From assembly GCA_038503035.1 (NCBI GenBank), contig JAVSML010000042.1, positions 372,001 to 436,000 on the forward strand: a DNA stretch of 64,000 nucleotides. The letters run 5' to 3'. Source of the stretch: Crocodylus rhombifer. Lineage: Eukaryota; Chordata; Crocodylia; Crocodylidae. The notes below the pieces were generated by a model. That model searched no databases. It saw only the letters and a list, made by a program, of their open reading frames with translations, and was not told the DNA's origin. The stretch's first letter is position 1; every line of letters begins with the position of its first letter. Shown here in pieces: positions 11,051-22,854 of this stretch. Made by a program: the position numbers and the translations under genes.

Positions 11051-11060
11051 GTGTCATCTT

Positions 11061-13680
11061 AGATAACTGAATTTTATCCTGGTGATACAAGGGAGAATCA
11101 TAGCTACTCCCTTACACATCTGATTTCTCCTGCAATGCAATGTTAAGGAGACCATCCAAGTGCAGTGGGACCAGTAAGGACTTCACTTGTTTAGCAGCCA
11201 CCTGCAGTTTACACCATCTTGTGCTTTGAGGTGCTATACAATTGCTCACCGTGAGAGATTTTTCTCTTGCTTCTTAGAGATCAGTCGTTCTGACTGAAAT
11301 GGTGCAATGAATGCTACCTAAAGAAATCCCCATTCTTCCAATGGTTCAGATAAGATTCCCCATTGGGCCTCTCCATGTAGTTCAGTTGCTTATGCCCGCA
11401 GCATACCTTAGATTTTTCCTTCCATCCCACTCAGGAGTGAATGGCTGCTATAAGGCAGCTTGCTAATGAGTATCGGAAAGTAACTGCAAGCAAAGGATCC
11501 AGAGCTACGCCAGATTATTTAAAGGCAAAGACCAAAGGCCCAGACACATTCCAAGAGTTAGTAAAGCAAATGTCCTTTATCTTGAAAATGATTCAGTTCC
11601 CTTTCAGGTATTTATCAAGAAACAAAACAAAGCACAGCAAAGTCTACTTGAAAGGCACATGCAGACTAATAGCATTTATCAGTTTACTAGATAATCAATG
11701 CTCTCCAGACTCATTCTTAACAAGACATGTAGTTTTCTTTACATCCATTTGTAGCATACGTTTAGTTAATCTGACTCCCAAAAGAAAAGCTCATGGCTTT
11801 GGGTGATACAATACGCCACTGATAACTTTCTGGCACTGTTGCCAGCATAATCTCTTAACAATTACTACCAGTACTCTGCATATTTGGTGGGTGACCTAAA
11901 TTTTCCCTAAATGCATATCGAACTAATACCTAATACTATTAAATGCAGCTTTGTGGTAAAGAGGTAATGTCATCTCATTTATATAGTGCAAGACTATATA
12001 GTATCGCAAGTGTTACAAATGCAGTTATTTCCAGGTAAATATAGTTTTAATAGCTCACATCAATCTATCTTTTTGCAACGTCTGAAAATGGAAGTACACT
12101 ATACAGTGTGACCAAAAATAATCATATTAGGCATCTACTTTATAATAAGTAGACAGTAATTGTTGCTAAATCACAGTAGAGTCTCTGTGGAATTAGATAT
12201 TACATCCATATTAGTATCAAGTAACTTCAGCATGATTAATGACATTGCAACAAATATCACGGGAATTTAAATGGTTAGCCAGTATAATTATTTCTTGTAC
12301 TCTTTACTCGGGTATTGCAGTCAAAGCCCATGGTAATTATTCAGGGTCTGATCCTACTCACAGAAGGCCCAACCCTTAGGATATGAAGTACATCCACTCT
12401 CATTGACTTAATTGCACTACAAGGATATCCAGCTTTTTCCAGGGAATTGCCAGCACGTTTTAGGACCTTGCTGCTGAGTATTTCTGACTCAAATGAACAG
12501 TTCGGTTCATGTCAGAGTATTCAAGTTGTAAAGCTTTTGCAGGATTGATTCCTTAAGTTTCACTCTGTCCTTGCAAAAAGAAACTCATGTTTCCTCAGTC
12601 AGGGCTAGGTAGAAACTGCATAGGTACTTTGGAAGTTGTCATTACTGCTGTTCACTCCCTTTCTATCATTTTGTTTTCCCATCTTCCTTCCTCTTCCCTG
12701 CTCCCGGATTTGATTGCTTCATCCACCTGCTTGATATGTCTTTCCCCAATCCCTGGGATCAGTGCCAAGAAACAAGGAGGTGGCACATTATAAAAGGTAC
12801 AGAAGAGGTATTTGGGTCACAGGCTGCATTGTCCGAACAAGGGCAGACTCCATCCATTTCCTTTAATGTTTCTCTCAGTTACTGTATAAGCAAAACTCTG
12901 AAATTACAGTTGGTTTATTGATGGTGTCTAAGCTGTAAATACACTCATAACAACTTTTAATTAAATATAGTTAAAAATACTTTTCTAAGAAAAACCCTCC
13001 AAAATATTTTCACATGAGACAAAGGTTAAAACTAAATTTTCTAAGTTACATTGTCCTATTTTGAGCACTGTCAAGAAATGAACTGCTGTATAGTCCATTG
13101 CCTTAAAACAACAGTATGGAATAATTACAAGTTCCTAGATAAAATTAAAATTAGCATAATAATTCTTCTGTGAAACAATCCAATCTATGCAGGCTACAAA
13201 TTGCTACTAGATTGAAAAAAATATATTACCAGCTCAAGTCAAGCAGATAAATTATTCAATTTTCATTAGTTATCGTAGCTACTTAAGAGGTTATGCAGAG
13301 CAAAACAATAAACTGATTATATTTACAAATTATGTATTGGTTACATTTAGGGACTGGCTCTTTTATTTGCTCCATATAGCATCAGAGACCCAAATCAAAA
13401 CAACATGAGCAAAGGCAACTTTATATTTTAGTCCCTAACTGATGTTCCAAAGAAGAAAATTTCCAAACCATTACCCTTTCCTCCACTTTATAGAATGGCT
13501 GGCAATCCAAAGGGGAATTAACAGATAATAGCTCTTGCATAGAGAGGGAACTGGATTTGTAGCTTTACATGGCATCTGGGCATCAGCCATAAGATTTAGG
13601 AAGGCCCATCCTCAGCACAGATATTCAGGAATGGACCAAATCACAGTGTGCTCCAAAACAACTCACCCAGGTCCACATGC
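11061..13680. other. Stretch with no recognised gene
   Basis: AT-rich sequence. The 121-codon plus frame at 11441-11806 has no recognisable domain, composition or neighbours to support it as a gene. I see no mobile-element signature here. Confidence 0.4.
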
Positions 13681-13689
13681 CAACGTCCT

Positions 13690-13770
13690 AATGTAGCTGG
13701 TAAAGAGGACTCAGAAGTCCTGATTCCCAATCTCATGCTCCAACCATTGCAAAATACACCTTTTCATGTT
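13690..13770 (-). repeat. tRNA-derived SINE-like fragment
   Basis: The stretch 'gtcctgattcccaatctcatgctccaaccatt' is the reverse complement of the typical tRNA-SINE head, with an A-box-like 'ggt-x-agagca' followed by a B-box-like 'gggaatcaggac'. Only this part is recognisable, so the family cannot be named. Confidence 0.45.
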
Positions 13771-14668
13771 AAACCTTGCTTCGGGTTTATTGAGCTACAT
13801 CCCAAGTTCCACTTATGTCTCAGGCACTTCTCACTGACTCAAATGTGGTTTTCCTTAAGTTAAGACTGACTGAAAACTGAACAGATCTACACAACAGCAT
13901 CACGACACCACCACAAGGGGCTGTGTCCCACTTTTTGAGCAGACTGGCCCGTATTTTAGATACATTTGCAAGAATGACAAATCTTGGTGCATGTATTCAT
14001 TTGCCTCTAATCTCCTCTGGTCTCCCTGCTGTGGTAAGCAGACAGGAGCAGGATGTGAGCACCCTGGGCAAGTGTCAAAGAAATTACATTCTGTCTGGCT
14101 TTGTTGCAGAAATGTCTCCCAACTACAGAAAGGGCATGTATTAGATAAATGCATGTGTCCCCAGTCTTAAATGATCCCTTGATTCTTTTAACATTATTTA
14201 ATAATGCTTACCCCCACAGTACATGATCCTAAAACAAGTCCTAGCAAATATTTGGATAAATGGGAAGTAGTGATGTATGTTTGTATAAGCCACATGCTTT
14301 ATAGTCTTTGTTTTGGAGAGAATGCCAGCGCTCCTTATCAAGTCGTGAGAGCTCTGTTATGACAACCAGCAGCTCACTGTCCATGCATAAGCTGTCTGTC
14401 ACTTACTTTTTCATATTTTGCTCTCTCCTCCTCCTTTGCATGTGTTATATTCTGCAGGAAGCAAACAGCCACCAAAATCAGGAAAAAGTTAGTTATAAGA
14501 CACAGCAGTATATGGCAGTATATAACTATATTTTACTACTGCCGTATATATCTAGGATCTCATCCTCTTATTCTCTGCAGTACAAATCTTGCGTTTTGGG
14601 GTTCAATCCTGTGAAGCGTATGGTACCCTTAACATCTACGAGCTTTCATGGGAGCTGAGGGCACACAG

Positions 14669-14715
14669 ACATTTCACAGGTGGCAATCTTTTTTTCATAC
14701 TCTAAATCAAAGTTT
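14669..14715 (+). repeat. 47-bp perfect inverted repeat, left arm
   Basis: These 47 bases, from acatttcacaggtggcaatc to aaatcaaagttt, recur as an exact reverse complement at 15463-15509. Similarity stops abruptly at both ends of both arms. The arms are 747 bp apart and contain no recognised element. Confidence 0.95.
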
Positions 14716-15462
14716 GACGCAGGTCCTCAGTAGCCTCTTTCTTCTTGCAGGTAAGAAGTCTGTTTATAAAAAGGGGCATGGTGAAAGTATGTAAATTTGG
14801 GGATCTGTCAATCTTGATGGTGTCCCTTTAAGATGTCAGTCACAACTCTGAAAAGTAGAGTATCGAGTATAGTATCGTGTCACTAAGAAAACAGATTTAG
14901 ATTTTGTTTTTTCATCACAATATTCCCTTATGACAAATGTTTATGACAGAATTATAGGTCATTTTAATTTACCTGAAATAGTCTATCTGAATATATGATA
15001 ATGGTATTTAATGACACATTTACCATTTGCCCTACAAACTCTGCAGTTCAGGGGAATTATTAATATGAACCATCTCAATCACTGTAGTGAAAAACTTTTG
15101 ACAAGCAGAACATTCCTGATTCTAAACTCAGATATTCAAGTCCACACTACATAGAAAAGAGAAATACTCTATTTATCAGAAACGTCTCACAGCAGCCTTT
15201 GCATTTAAATTATAGATGTTTTTTAAAGATTTACACTTATCTGACAAAAGAAGTCTGAAGTATGGCATAATCCAAAAACTATACAGAACAAATCTGGAAA
15301 GCATCTTGAATTCAGCTTCATTCAAAACTTTTCCACAATTACATCAGTGTTAAAAACAAAAAAGCATGTGGTAATTTGTTCTTTGTTGTTATGATTTGCA
15401 AGAAATCTGCCATACTGTCATGGGTCTCAATGTGTAGATGCAGCAATATACTGCTGAACTGT

Positions 15463-15509
15463 AAACTTTGATTTAGAGTATGAAAAAAAGATTGCCACCT
15501 GTGAAATGT
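15463..15509 (-). repeat. 47-bp perfect inverted repeat, right arm
   Basis: Exact reverse complement of 14669-14715, including the run of seven T (here seven A). Flanking sequence differs from the left arm, so this is not the end of a longer palindrome. Confidence 0.95.
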
Positions 15510-16117
15510 TTTTTTTACATAGTTTGGTAATATAAACATTTCTACTATTTTTAGGATTATTCTTTCTGCAGTAAAGAATTGCACTAAAAAGACAGAACCT
15601 CTCATGATGGCATTTGTTTTCTTTTTTAAAGAGGTAAAACAGTGTAGGACTAACGCCAAGAAAAACGGGAGACTTTCACTTGCACTGCTCAGTATGTGTG
15701 TGTACTCCAGATACCACCCCCAAAGCATCCATGTGTTAAATAGACCCCTACTCATAACTGGAACCGGCTGTACTTTTCATGAGTCCTAAGATCCTCCAAA
15801 AATTTATATGCAGACAAGGTGCAGGGCAACCTGGTCTGGATCCACCTCATGGAAGGTAGGCAACACTAATCATATGCAAGAGAAGGGGCGACAGACGGAC
15901 TCTGGGTAAACTGTTTGGGGCCCCATTTGGTGATGGTTGCAAGACATTTAAGGCTAGTGAAGAAGCAGGAATCCTTGTAACTGGGAAAGAAACACACAGC
16001 TCAGCTGTGGGAGTGAAGAGGAAGTCAAAAATGTGTGGAATGTAGTAGCTCACCATGACTCATAAAACGGTGCTGAAGGGGGAACTGCGCTCAATGGGCA
16101 CTACCGCATACCTTATG

Positions 16118-16384
16118 TGGATAGGTTACACTTGGGCCCAAGCTGGTCTTCATAGCTCTGCCCTGGCCCTGTGCTGTTACCGCTCCCTACCCACCTGCAG
16201 CCACAACCCATCCACCCAGGCAAATACAGAGCAGAGCCACTTACAGAGTTTTGGTGAGCTGTTGTGGGAGGTGGGGAGGAGAGAGAGACTGATACTATGC
16301 AGCTGGGGTGGGGGGTGCTGACCCAGCCCACAACAGCTCACCAAAATTTCCTAAGAGGCCCCTGGGCCAAATAATTGTCTACCC
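16118..16384. repeat. Possible degraded hAT-type MITE
   Basis: The right end reads 'ggccaaataattgtctacccctaa', the same as a hAT-MITE terminus (compare the right end of the element at 31566-31745). The left end 'ataggttacacttgggccc' is a weak reverse-complement match. No convincing target duplication was found, so the left boundary is a guess. Confidence 0.35.
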
Positions 16385-16482
16385 CTAATTTAAATCAACT
16401 TCATAGTAGATTTCCAGTAGAGCACATGCTAGTTTTAGCAGTGGTTCAAAGGTAGGCAATATATTTAGTGTAGGATCCTTGT

Positions 16483-16565
16483 GGGCAAATGTAAGATGAG
16501 GGACTTTTTCTCCAACCATGTTGATGGGAGTGGGGGGGCTCATCTTATATTCAAGGAAATATGGT
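16483..16565. repeat. Hairpin-type interspersed repeat
   Basis: 'gtaagatgaggga...' at the left pairs with '...ctcatcttatattc' at the right, followed by 'aaggaaatatggta'. The TATTC-AAG-AAATA-type terminus resembles a short inverted-repeat family. Part of a similar terminus is seen at 57011 ('actgtatttactcaaatc'). Confidence 0.5.
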
Positions 16566-18180
16566 AATTTGGGTGAAGAGGGGCAGGAAGCATAAAGGGA
16601 ATAGCAGCTCTGTGGGGGAGCCAGTGGGTTTGGGTGGGGAGGGGTCAGGAAGCTAAAAGTACCCTGATCGACGGGGTACGGCAGGGGAATGCAGCCCTGG
16701 GGCTAGGCCTTCTAAGCCCTGGGGTTGTGCTCTGAATGTGTGCAGATGTTCACTGGATTGGGTTAACCCATTCTAAAATTGCTCACCTCACCTACTTATT
16801 TAAACTAACTTAGATCAAGCCTGCCATTTTTGGCTTGATATAAACCCCCAAGTGTCTGTACAATATGATATTTACATGGACCCAAGCCTGTACCTCTTGT
16901 TGGTGTAGAAACCTGCATGCTAACTTAAACCAGCTCCATGTTTTCAAAAACAGGCCATTCACTTATCTCAATGGCCTGCAGGAAGGTCTTAAAAGTCACA
17001 TCTGTTCTCCCCTATCTTCTCCTTTCCTGGTCTTGTTATCTTATTTCTGTTTCTCTAATCATTTCAGTGTGACATAATTTCCATTTAGACAGAAACCTTT
17101 GTATTACCAGATTCAAAGTTGTAAATGACAATTACTGTTACAAAGGTGACTTTTTGTAATGTGTTTCATTGTAGAGATTCAAGATCTTTATCATCACACT
17201 GTCTTTATCTCCTAAGTATTCTTTCCATCACCTTTCTACCGGTCCTTTGTCATATGGATGTAATAATACAAAGACAATTTTAAAAAAGAGAGATGTACTT
17301 ATTTAAATCAGAAATACAGACTTGTGCCACATCAAGCTCTGACTGAAGAAGGAATCCATCTCTTTTGTAGTGAATAAAGTAAACTTTTAAAAATTCCACA
17401 TCACTGTGGACTCAAAATTTAAAAGAAAAATAAAGAAATGATTCCTACCATTTACTTGTACTAATGTGTAAATGGATATTGCAAGGGAATAATTTTTGAC
17501 ATTTTTCAAACACTGGCAGAGATGTGAAATGCAAATCTTTTCTGGAAGCCAAAGAATGTTCTGATTGATACAGTTACAGCTAAATATAAATCTTTTGTAG
17601 AATATTTTTAAGGGCCTGCTAATGAGAAGAAGACAGATGGCATAGATAGCAAATCTTGTAAATTAAATCAAACTTTCCATTTTGAATATGTTTTTAAATG
17701 TCTGAATATTTAACACACTCTTGTATATCTTAAATTGGCTTGAATTAGCATGATTGTAAAACTGAACAAAATTTCTTTTTCCATTTAAATACAATTGTCC
17801 TAATTTCCTCATATTGTCAAATGTTACAATAAATTGTACAGGAAGAAACCCTATGCAAAGAGGGATACAAACTCTCACTTTTCAAGACATTAGTCAGTCC
17901 AGTCACTGGCTGCATGGCATTAGGTAAAAAAATTCCCCTTTTAGCAGATCATCTGATAGTCATCTACTAGAGATTCCAGCCACATTCTTCCAAAGCAGTT
18001 GGCAGTGAAAGAAGATATTGGAAAAGATGTGCCAGAGGAAGGACAGTTGCTGTTTCCTCCTCTCATTACTGTAACCTAGGCCTTAGATTAATAGGAATTT
18101 CATCATCACTAAACCATTGCTCTTCTTTGGATAAAGCTTTAGAAATACAACTGCATTCTAGCCTTATAAAGGCAGAGAGG
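16566..18180. other. Stretch with no recognised gene
   Basis: Mostly AT-rich, apart from a GC-richer first 200 bases. A palindromic gggttaaccc lies near 16763. No gene or mobile element was recognised. Confidence 0.35.
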
Positions 18181-18184
18181 AAGG

Positions 18185-18262
18185 CACAGGCCACAACACT
18201 GGGGCTGAGTTCTAGTTCTGCCTCAAATTTCCTGGAGAATTTGTCTTAAGTCATTTAGACAG
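18185..18262 (+). repeat. Possible MIR/CORE-SINE-like remnant
   Basis: 'actggggctgagttctagttctgcctc...cttaagtcatttaga' follows the order of the MIR/CORE-SINE central region (tctgcc ... aagtcattta). It is short and diverged, so this is a tentative call. Confidence 0.35.
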
Positions 18263-18761
18263 TATGAATTCAAACCAAAATAGTTAAACTGGTGAAAAAG
18301 GCTGTGTGAAGGCTCATGTCAGAGCACATTTTGAGCTGATTACAAAGAGATTCTGATTGCTGAACTGAAATAAGCCATTCTTGAGACTAAAACTGCCCAT
18401 TCTTGAGACTAAAATTGAGACTTTTGCACCAGCTTAGCTCTATGTATTTTAAAGCAAAACTTAAGTTACATAAGCAACTTATTCATGGAGACAAGCCCTT
18501 AATGTTTGGGTGTATTATTTTTGCATCTGTAGAACTATTTCTCTCTCACACAGACATGTGTTGAGGCACCACAGTTCTAATCACCAGTCAAAACTCATTT
18601 ACACCCCAGACAGAGCTCACTGATGTCTGTGTTTCATGCAGGCCCTCTCAGTTCAGACCTCCCTGAAACACTTGAAGAACCTCCTACTCAAGGTGTTACA
18701 GAGTAGATTTATTCTAACACCTCTATTTATTCTAACACCCCTGATAGTACCTATCCCCATG

Positions 18762-19545
18762 GCTAGGTACAGACAGTCAAAAAGCTTGAGGCTGAATTGA
18801 TTTAGTCTTTGCGGGTTACTCTAAGCTGCAGAGCTTCAATTGAAACAGAAGTGAACAGACATTTATTTACCTTTGATGCAGGAAAGGCAGCTACATGTCT
18901 GCAGTGGCTCAGGCCAGAGGCCAGGGTGCATTAGAGCATGGCTCTCTGGCTGTGTTTACTACCTCTTTCTGCTGTCCGCTAGGTCTCCGGGATTTTCAGT
19001 ACAGAATCATAGCAGCAGGACTCTGCAGTGTTGCTCATCACTTCCTCTTCCTCCTTTCAGGTGCCTCTGGGATTTGTAGTCCACATTTGTAGCCAGCAGT
19101 AAGGTTGAGCGGGGGGAAGGGATGTTTAACCTGCTTCCCTGGCCCCAAACCCTGGACCCCTGCCCCCCTAGACCGGGCTGCATCCCCAGCCGGGCTTGCC
19201 ACCACCCCCGGTCAGCCAGCCCTCACTGCTCCAGCTAGGGAGCAGAGTGGTGGGGCCAGCCCTGCTCTCTGGAGCAGACAGCCCAGCCCAGCCCAGGGCT
19301 GGAAAGCATGCTGGGATGCTGGGGGATTCTGATTTAACTGGAACCAGGAAGGGATCTGGGACGAAGTTCCATAAACCAGTTTGACCCAAATCAGTTAAGT
19401 CTGATACTACATTCAACCAGGTTTATCTTAAACCAGTTTCAGCCATTTTAAAACTGATTAATGTACACTGAGCTTCTGTTCTGTTACAGATTTAAACCAG
19501 GTTCTGATAACTTAAACTGGTTTATGTGCAACTTCTGTGCCTAGC
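18762..19545. mobile_element. Non-autonomous DNA transposon, family not identified
   Basis: The ends are inverted: gctaggtacaga at the left and tctgtgcctagc at the right (11 of 12 bases match as terminal inverted repeats). Both are flanked directly by ccatg (18757-18761 and 19546-19550), a candidate 5-bp target duplication. The inner right end (19372-19523) carries several copies of a near-palindrome, aaaccagtttc or aaccaggttt, in both orientations, as expected for transposase-binding sites. The interior is GC-rich (19100-19300) without a coding frame. A 3-bp duplication (cat) with slightly longer ends is equally possible. Confidence 0.6.
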
Positions 19546-20589
19546 CCATGTGCCTAACTTATATAATTTTTTCTTTATATTTAAACATAAATCATACTAA
19601 AACGTATTCCCATTACTCATTAGGTTATCAGTTACTGAGGCTCAAATTAATGCCACTGGTTATGGTAATGTCTGGTGCTCTTATCCCTGGTGATTAGACT
19701 TCCCATTATGGCTTTTCTCAAGTAATGTCTCTGCATATTAAATATGCTCAATCTTTCCCTCTGAACTCCCTCCAACCATACAGAGGGAATTCCTGTATGT
19801 CATCCTTCTTTTGACATTTTCTCCACCATAACATATCCTAATAGCAAAGGTCAGATTCTCTAGAACCAAAATCCAGGATACTAGAGATCTACTGGAGACC
19901 AGAACCATGCCGGCATATGCTCTATGCCTCCATGGAACACTCCTCTGTGGACAATGTGAGTTTTCCCTCCATCATCTCATGCCAGGAGATTTTTCAGTTA
20001 GGGAGAAGAGGCACGCAACCCTATCTAAGTCTCAGCCTTGGCCCACTCTCAGCAGTATCAAAGGAAGAAAGCTCACAGTTTGTTTCCAAATTCCCACCTG
20101 GTATTCCACAGAAATGAAAGGATCGTTCAGAACTAATAGATCCTTTCTAAACTATAATACTCAAAGACATAAAACCCAGTGAGGTCCAGCTAGAACTGAG
20201 CAGAGCAAAAATACTGTTTCCTACAATAACTACTTTTATAGTGGATTTCATAACAACATCTATTATTGTTTTCTGTCCATTTCTTACCGAGACACCATTT
20301 TCTACCCTCAAAACTCCATAACCCTTGAGTTCCCTTCTAGATTTTTATTACCAAAAATCTGATGAGTTTATTTTCCACCTTCCTATGAAAATGTCCTTTA
20401 AAATGTGCTAAATGTTGAATCCCAGGGTCTAAATAAATTACTCAAATCGCTTCAGCTTAGTTTGCTATAAGCACCTACAATATATCATTTGTCCAGCTGT
20501 TACACCAAACTAACTTTTGTCTAGTTTTCCCATAAAAATGTAATGTGCAACCAGATAAAGGAAATGAGATACACTTTTAGTTTATCTAC

Positions 20590-20880
20590 TAAATTTGTTA
20601 TTCTATCAAATAGATGATGTTGGATTGACATGATTTGTTTTTAACAAATCTATACTGCCTATTATTCTTTAGGAAATCGTACAACAGCTGGTATATTAAT
20701 TTTTGTAACAATCTGCCACATACTGAGGTTAGGCTTACTAGTGTGTAATCTTTTAGATCCCATGTGTCAGTCTTGTAAAACCAGGTACCAAAACTGTCAT
20801 TTGCCAGCCTTCTAGAACTCCTCATCCTCCATGTAGCCCACAGATAACGTTGACAGTGATTCTATGTCAGCTAAATCCTT
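20590..20880 (-). repeat. Ancient CR1/L2-like reverse transcriptase fragment
   Basis: A minus-strand frame (20825-20598) reads KDYTLVSLTSVCGRLLQKLI then KNKSCQSNIIYLIE. This matches the order NYRPVSLTSVxGKxLE ... GRSCxTNLLxFLE of CR1/L2-clade reverse transcriptases. The glycine-rich and catalytic regions are gone. The fragment is strongly diverged from the young CR1s here and probably belongs to an older clade. Confidence 0.6.
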
Positions 20881-21305
20881 TGAGCACTTCAGCAAATAAC
20901 CATGCCCCATTGAATGCATTTTACCTTTCTAACCTGTTCTCTTTAACCTGTTCCTTCCAGATTTTACCTTGTGACCTCATTCTTTCCTTCTTAATTACTG
21001 TTGCATTAAGCACTGAATTATGATGATCTTTTCAGGGAAGGGTAAAGCAAAGCAGCTATGAGGCGATCTCCATTTTCCTTTGTCACTCTCTTGCATCTTA
21101 ATATGTTTCAAGAATCTTTTTGTTTTAGTCTTTTACAACCTTTGCTAGTGATTATAGCAGTACCAGCAATATAACTTTATTTTTTATATAGCATTTTTCA
21201 TCAATACATCCCACAGCACTTTCCATATTAGTCCAGTGTTCACCATCTACTATTTTTTTAAAAAACAAATGGAGAAACTAGGACAGGTAAGTGAATGGCT
21301 ACCCA

Positions 21306-22200
21306 CTAGGGCTGTGCAAAGGGTCTGTCACCAATTCAATTCAGTGAAGATTCAGCCCAATTCGGTGGCCAAAACTCCAAATCTAAATCAAATCAGGAGA
21401 CTCTTTAATCTCTCTGAATCGAATCAGAACCCTCCGAATCAATTCAGAGAGATTCAGAACGTTTCAATGATTCGGATAAACACAACTTTAACTATTTTTT
21501 CTACATACCTCAAGGTACCAGGCGGCCTGTGAATGCTGAGATGGCGGGGAGGATGGAGCAGCAGCAGACCTGGAAATGAACCAGAAGTACTTCCGGTTCA
21601 CTTCCAGGTCCACCAGGGAGCACATGCCCCCCCNNNNNNNNNNAGGGAGGGAGTGGGACAGGCTCTGGTGGTGCTGCCCAGACAGGGAGGAGCATGAAGC
21701 CCTGGGGCTGGGGTGGGAAGTGGGACAGATATGGGTGGCTCATCCAGGGTGTGCAGGGCATGTGGGGGAGTGACTCCTCACCACTGTGTGCACCCCTCAG
21801 GGGTGGGCATTGGGGGGGCACATACCCCCCAGAATTGTGCATGGAGTGTGGGCAGATGTGGGTTGCCTTCTGCAGGCTTGGGGCTTCCTTCCCCACTGCC
21901 CATCCCCTGGGAGCCCCACACCGGCACAGGGCAGCAGCGGCATGGAGCTTTGCCAACCAATGCTACCAGGCAGGCAGGGGGTGCACAGCTGGCATGGGGT
22001 TCCTGGGGGAAGGGCAGCAGGGCAGGGAGCCCTGAGACCACAGTGAACCACCCACATGTATCCCCACCTACTCTGTCCAGCCGTGCTAGCAGCAGGGGGG
22101 TGGGGAAGGCAGGCATGTGTCCCGCCTTCCAATTTGAAAAGGTTACCACCCTATTTACACATGCTCCTGGGTGGGGAGGGAGGCAGCATTTGAATTAGAG
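21306..22200 (+). mobile_element. Non-autonomous hAT-like element (5' end clear, 3' end not found)
   Basis: It starts with 'tagggctgtgcaaag', close to the terminus of the hAT at 47247 (cagggctgtgcgaaa). A subterminal zone of repeated 'attcg/gaatca' blocks follows (21335-21480). The interior is GC-rich and crosses an assembly gap. Frames in it differ from any transposase. I could not find the matching right terminus, so the end coordinate is only where the GC-rich part stops. Confidence 0.5.
21634..21643. other. Assembly gap (10 N)
   Basis: Ten Ns of arbitrary length, bounded by a run of C and a G-rich purine stretch, inside a GC-rich transposon-like block. The true missing length is unknown. 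Confidence 0.99.
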
Positions 22201-22440
22201 CGGCTCCGAGTGCTTCAAAACGGTGGCGGGGGGAAGGGGACTTGAACTAAAGCTTGTTCAACGACCACTATTTTGAAGCACAGAGACACTGATACACAGA
22301 AGCAGGAGGCTGCTCGAGTGTGGTAATTGCCAGGTTTCAGCAGACTTGATTAACTGAGCCTGCTCCAACGCACTGTAATTACACCGTATGGGAGCAGCCT
22401 CCGCGCTCATGTACAAGCACCCTTACAGCCTAATCCTGCA
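22201..22440. other. Unclassified repeat-like block
   Basis: Contains 'gagtgcttcaaaacggtggcgg' followed by 'actattttgaagcac', a loose inverted pairing around gtgcttcaaa, and a G/C-rich interior. It may be a small DNA element, but no clean termini were found. Confidence 0.3.
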
Positions 22441-22854
22441 GTCTCCCATCCCATGAAATCTTCAGTGAAATCCTAAACTTGGCCCATTACGATTATTTTC
22501 TTAAGGAAGAACTGGGGACAATTCTGTGTACAACTAACCACAAAACACAAGATGTTTCTCTTTAAGGAGCTGTGGGTAAGAGACAAAAGATACAGCATTT
22601 ACTGACCGGGGGGAAGAGGGAAGGGAACTGTTTATGGCATGAAAAAAAACATGGTAGGTAAGAACTTTTACATCTCTTCTTCCCAGAAAATATAAAGCAA
22701 CACCAAGGAAACCTCTACTAGTGAAGCACAGAAAAAAAAAATCAAGGAAAGTAGCAGGGGAGAATAGCAGGGGAGAAAAATAAGCTGATATGCTAGAGTG
22801 AGTTCCTTTAAAATGGTTTTAGGAAAGGCAACAAAAAGGGTCAGAGGTCTGGAA

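Larger units (their letters stand above)
9856..11060 (-). mobile_element. Penelope-like retroelement (PLE), 5'-truncated
   Basis: A minus-strand element. From 11060 downward it encodes the end of a PLE reverse transcriptase (QTTIYKKPAEQHTYLH, then RTAMIATSQISKMLLL), a linker, and a GIY-YIG-type endonuclease. Next come a 3' UTR and a terminal segment (about 9858-9935) that matches the end of the second PLE at 53.8 kb. PLEs use a reverse transcriptase related to telomerase together with a GIY-YIG nuclease. Stops and frame changes make this copy inactive. The upstream two thirds of the element are missing. Confidence 0.8.

Noticed and set aside
11441..11806. 121-codon plus-strand frame as a possible gene
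   Set aside because: No recognisable domain, no compositional coding signal and no supporting neighbour. Such frames arise by chance in 64 kb.
13900..14154. Cys-rich 84-codon minus frame as a small secreted peptide
   Set aside because: No signal peptide at its start, irregular Cys spacing and no splice or promoter context. Most likely chance.
21510..21956. Minus-strand frame crossing the gap
   Set aside because: It includes the run of Ns and lies in GC-rich repeat-like DNA, so its continuity is not real evidence of coding.
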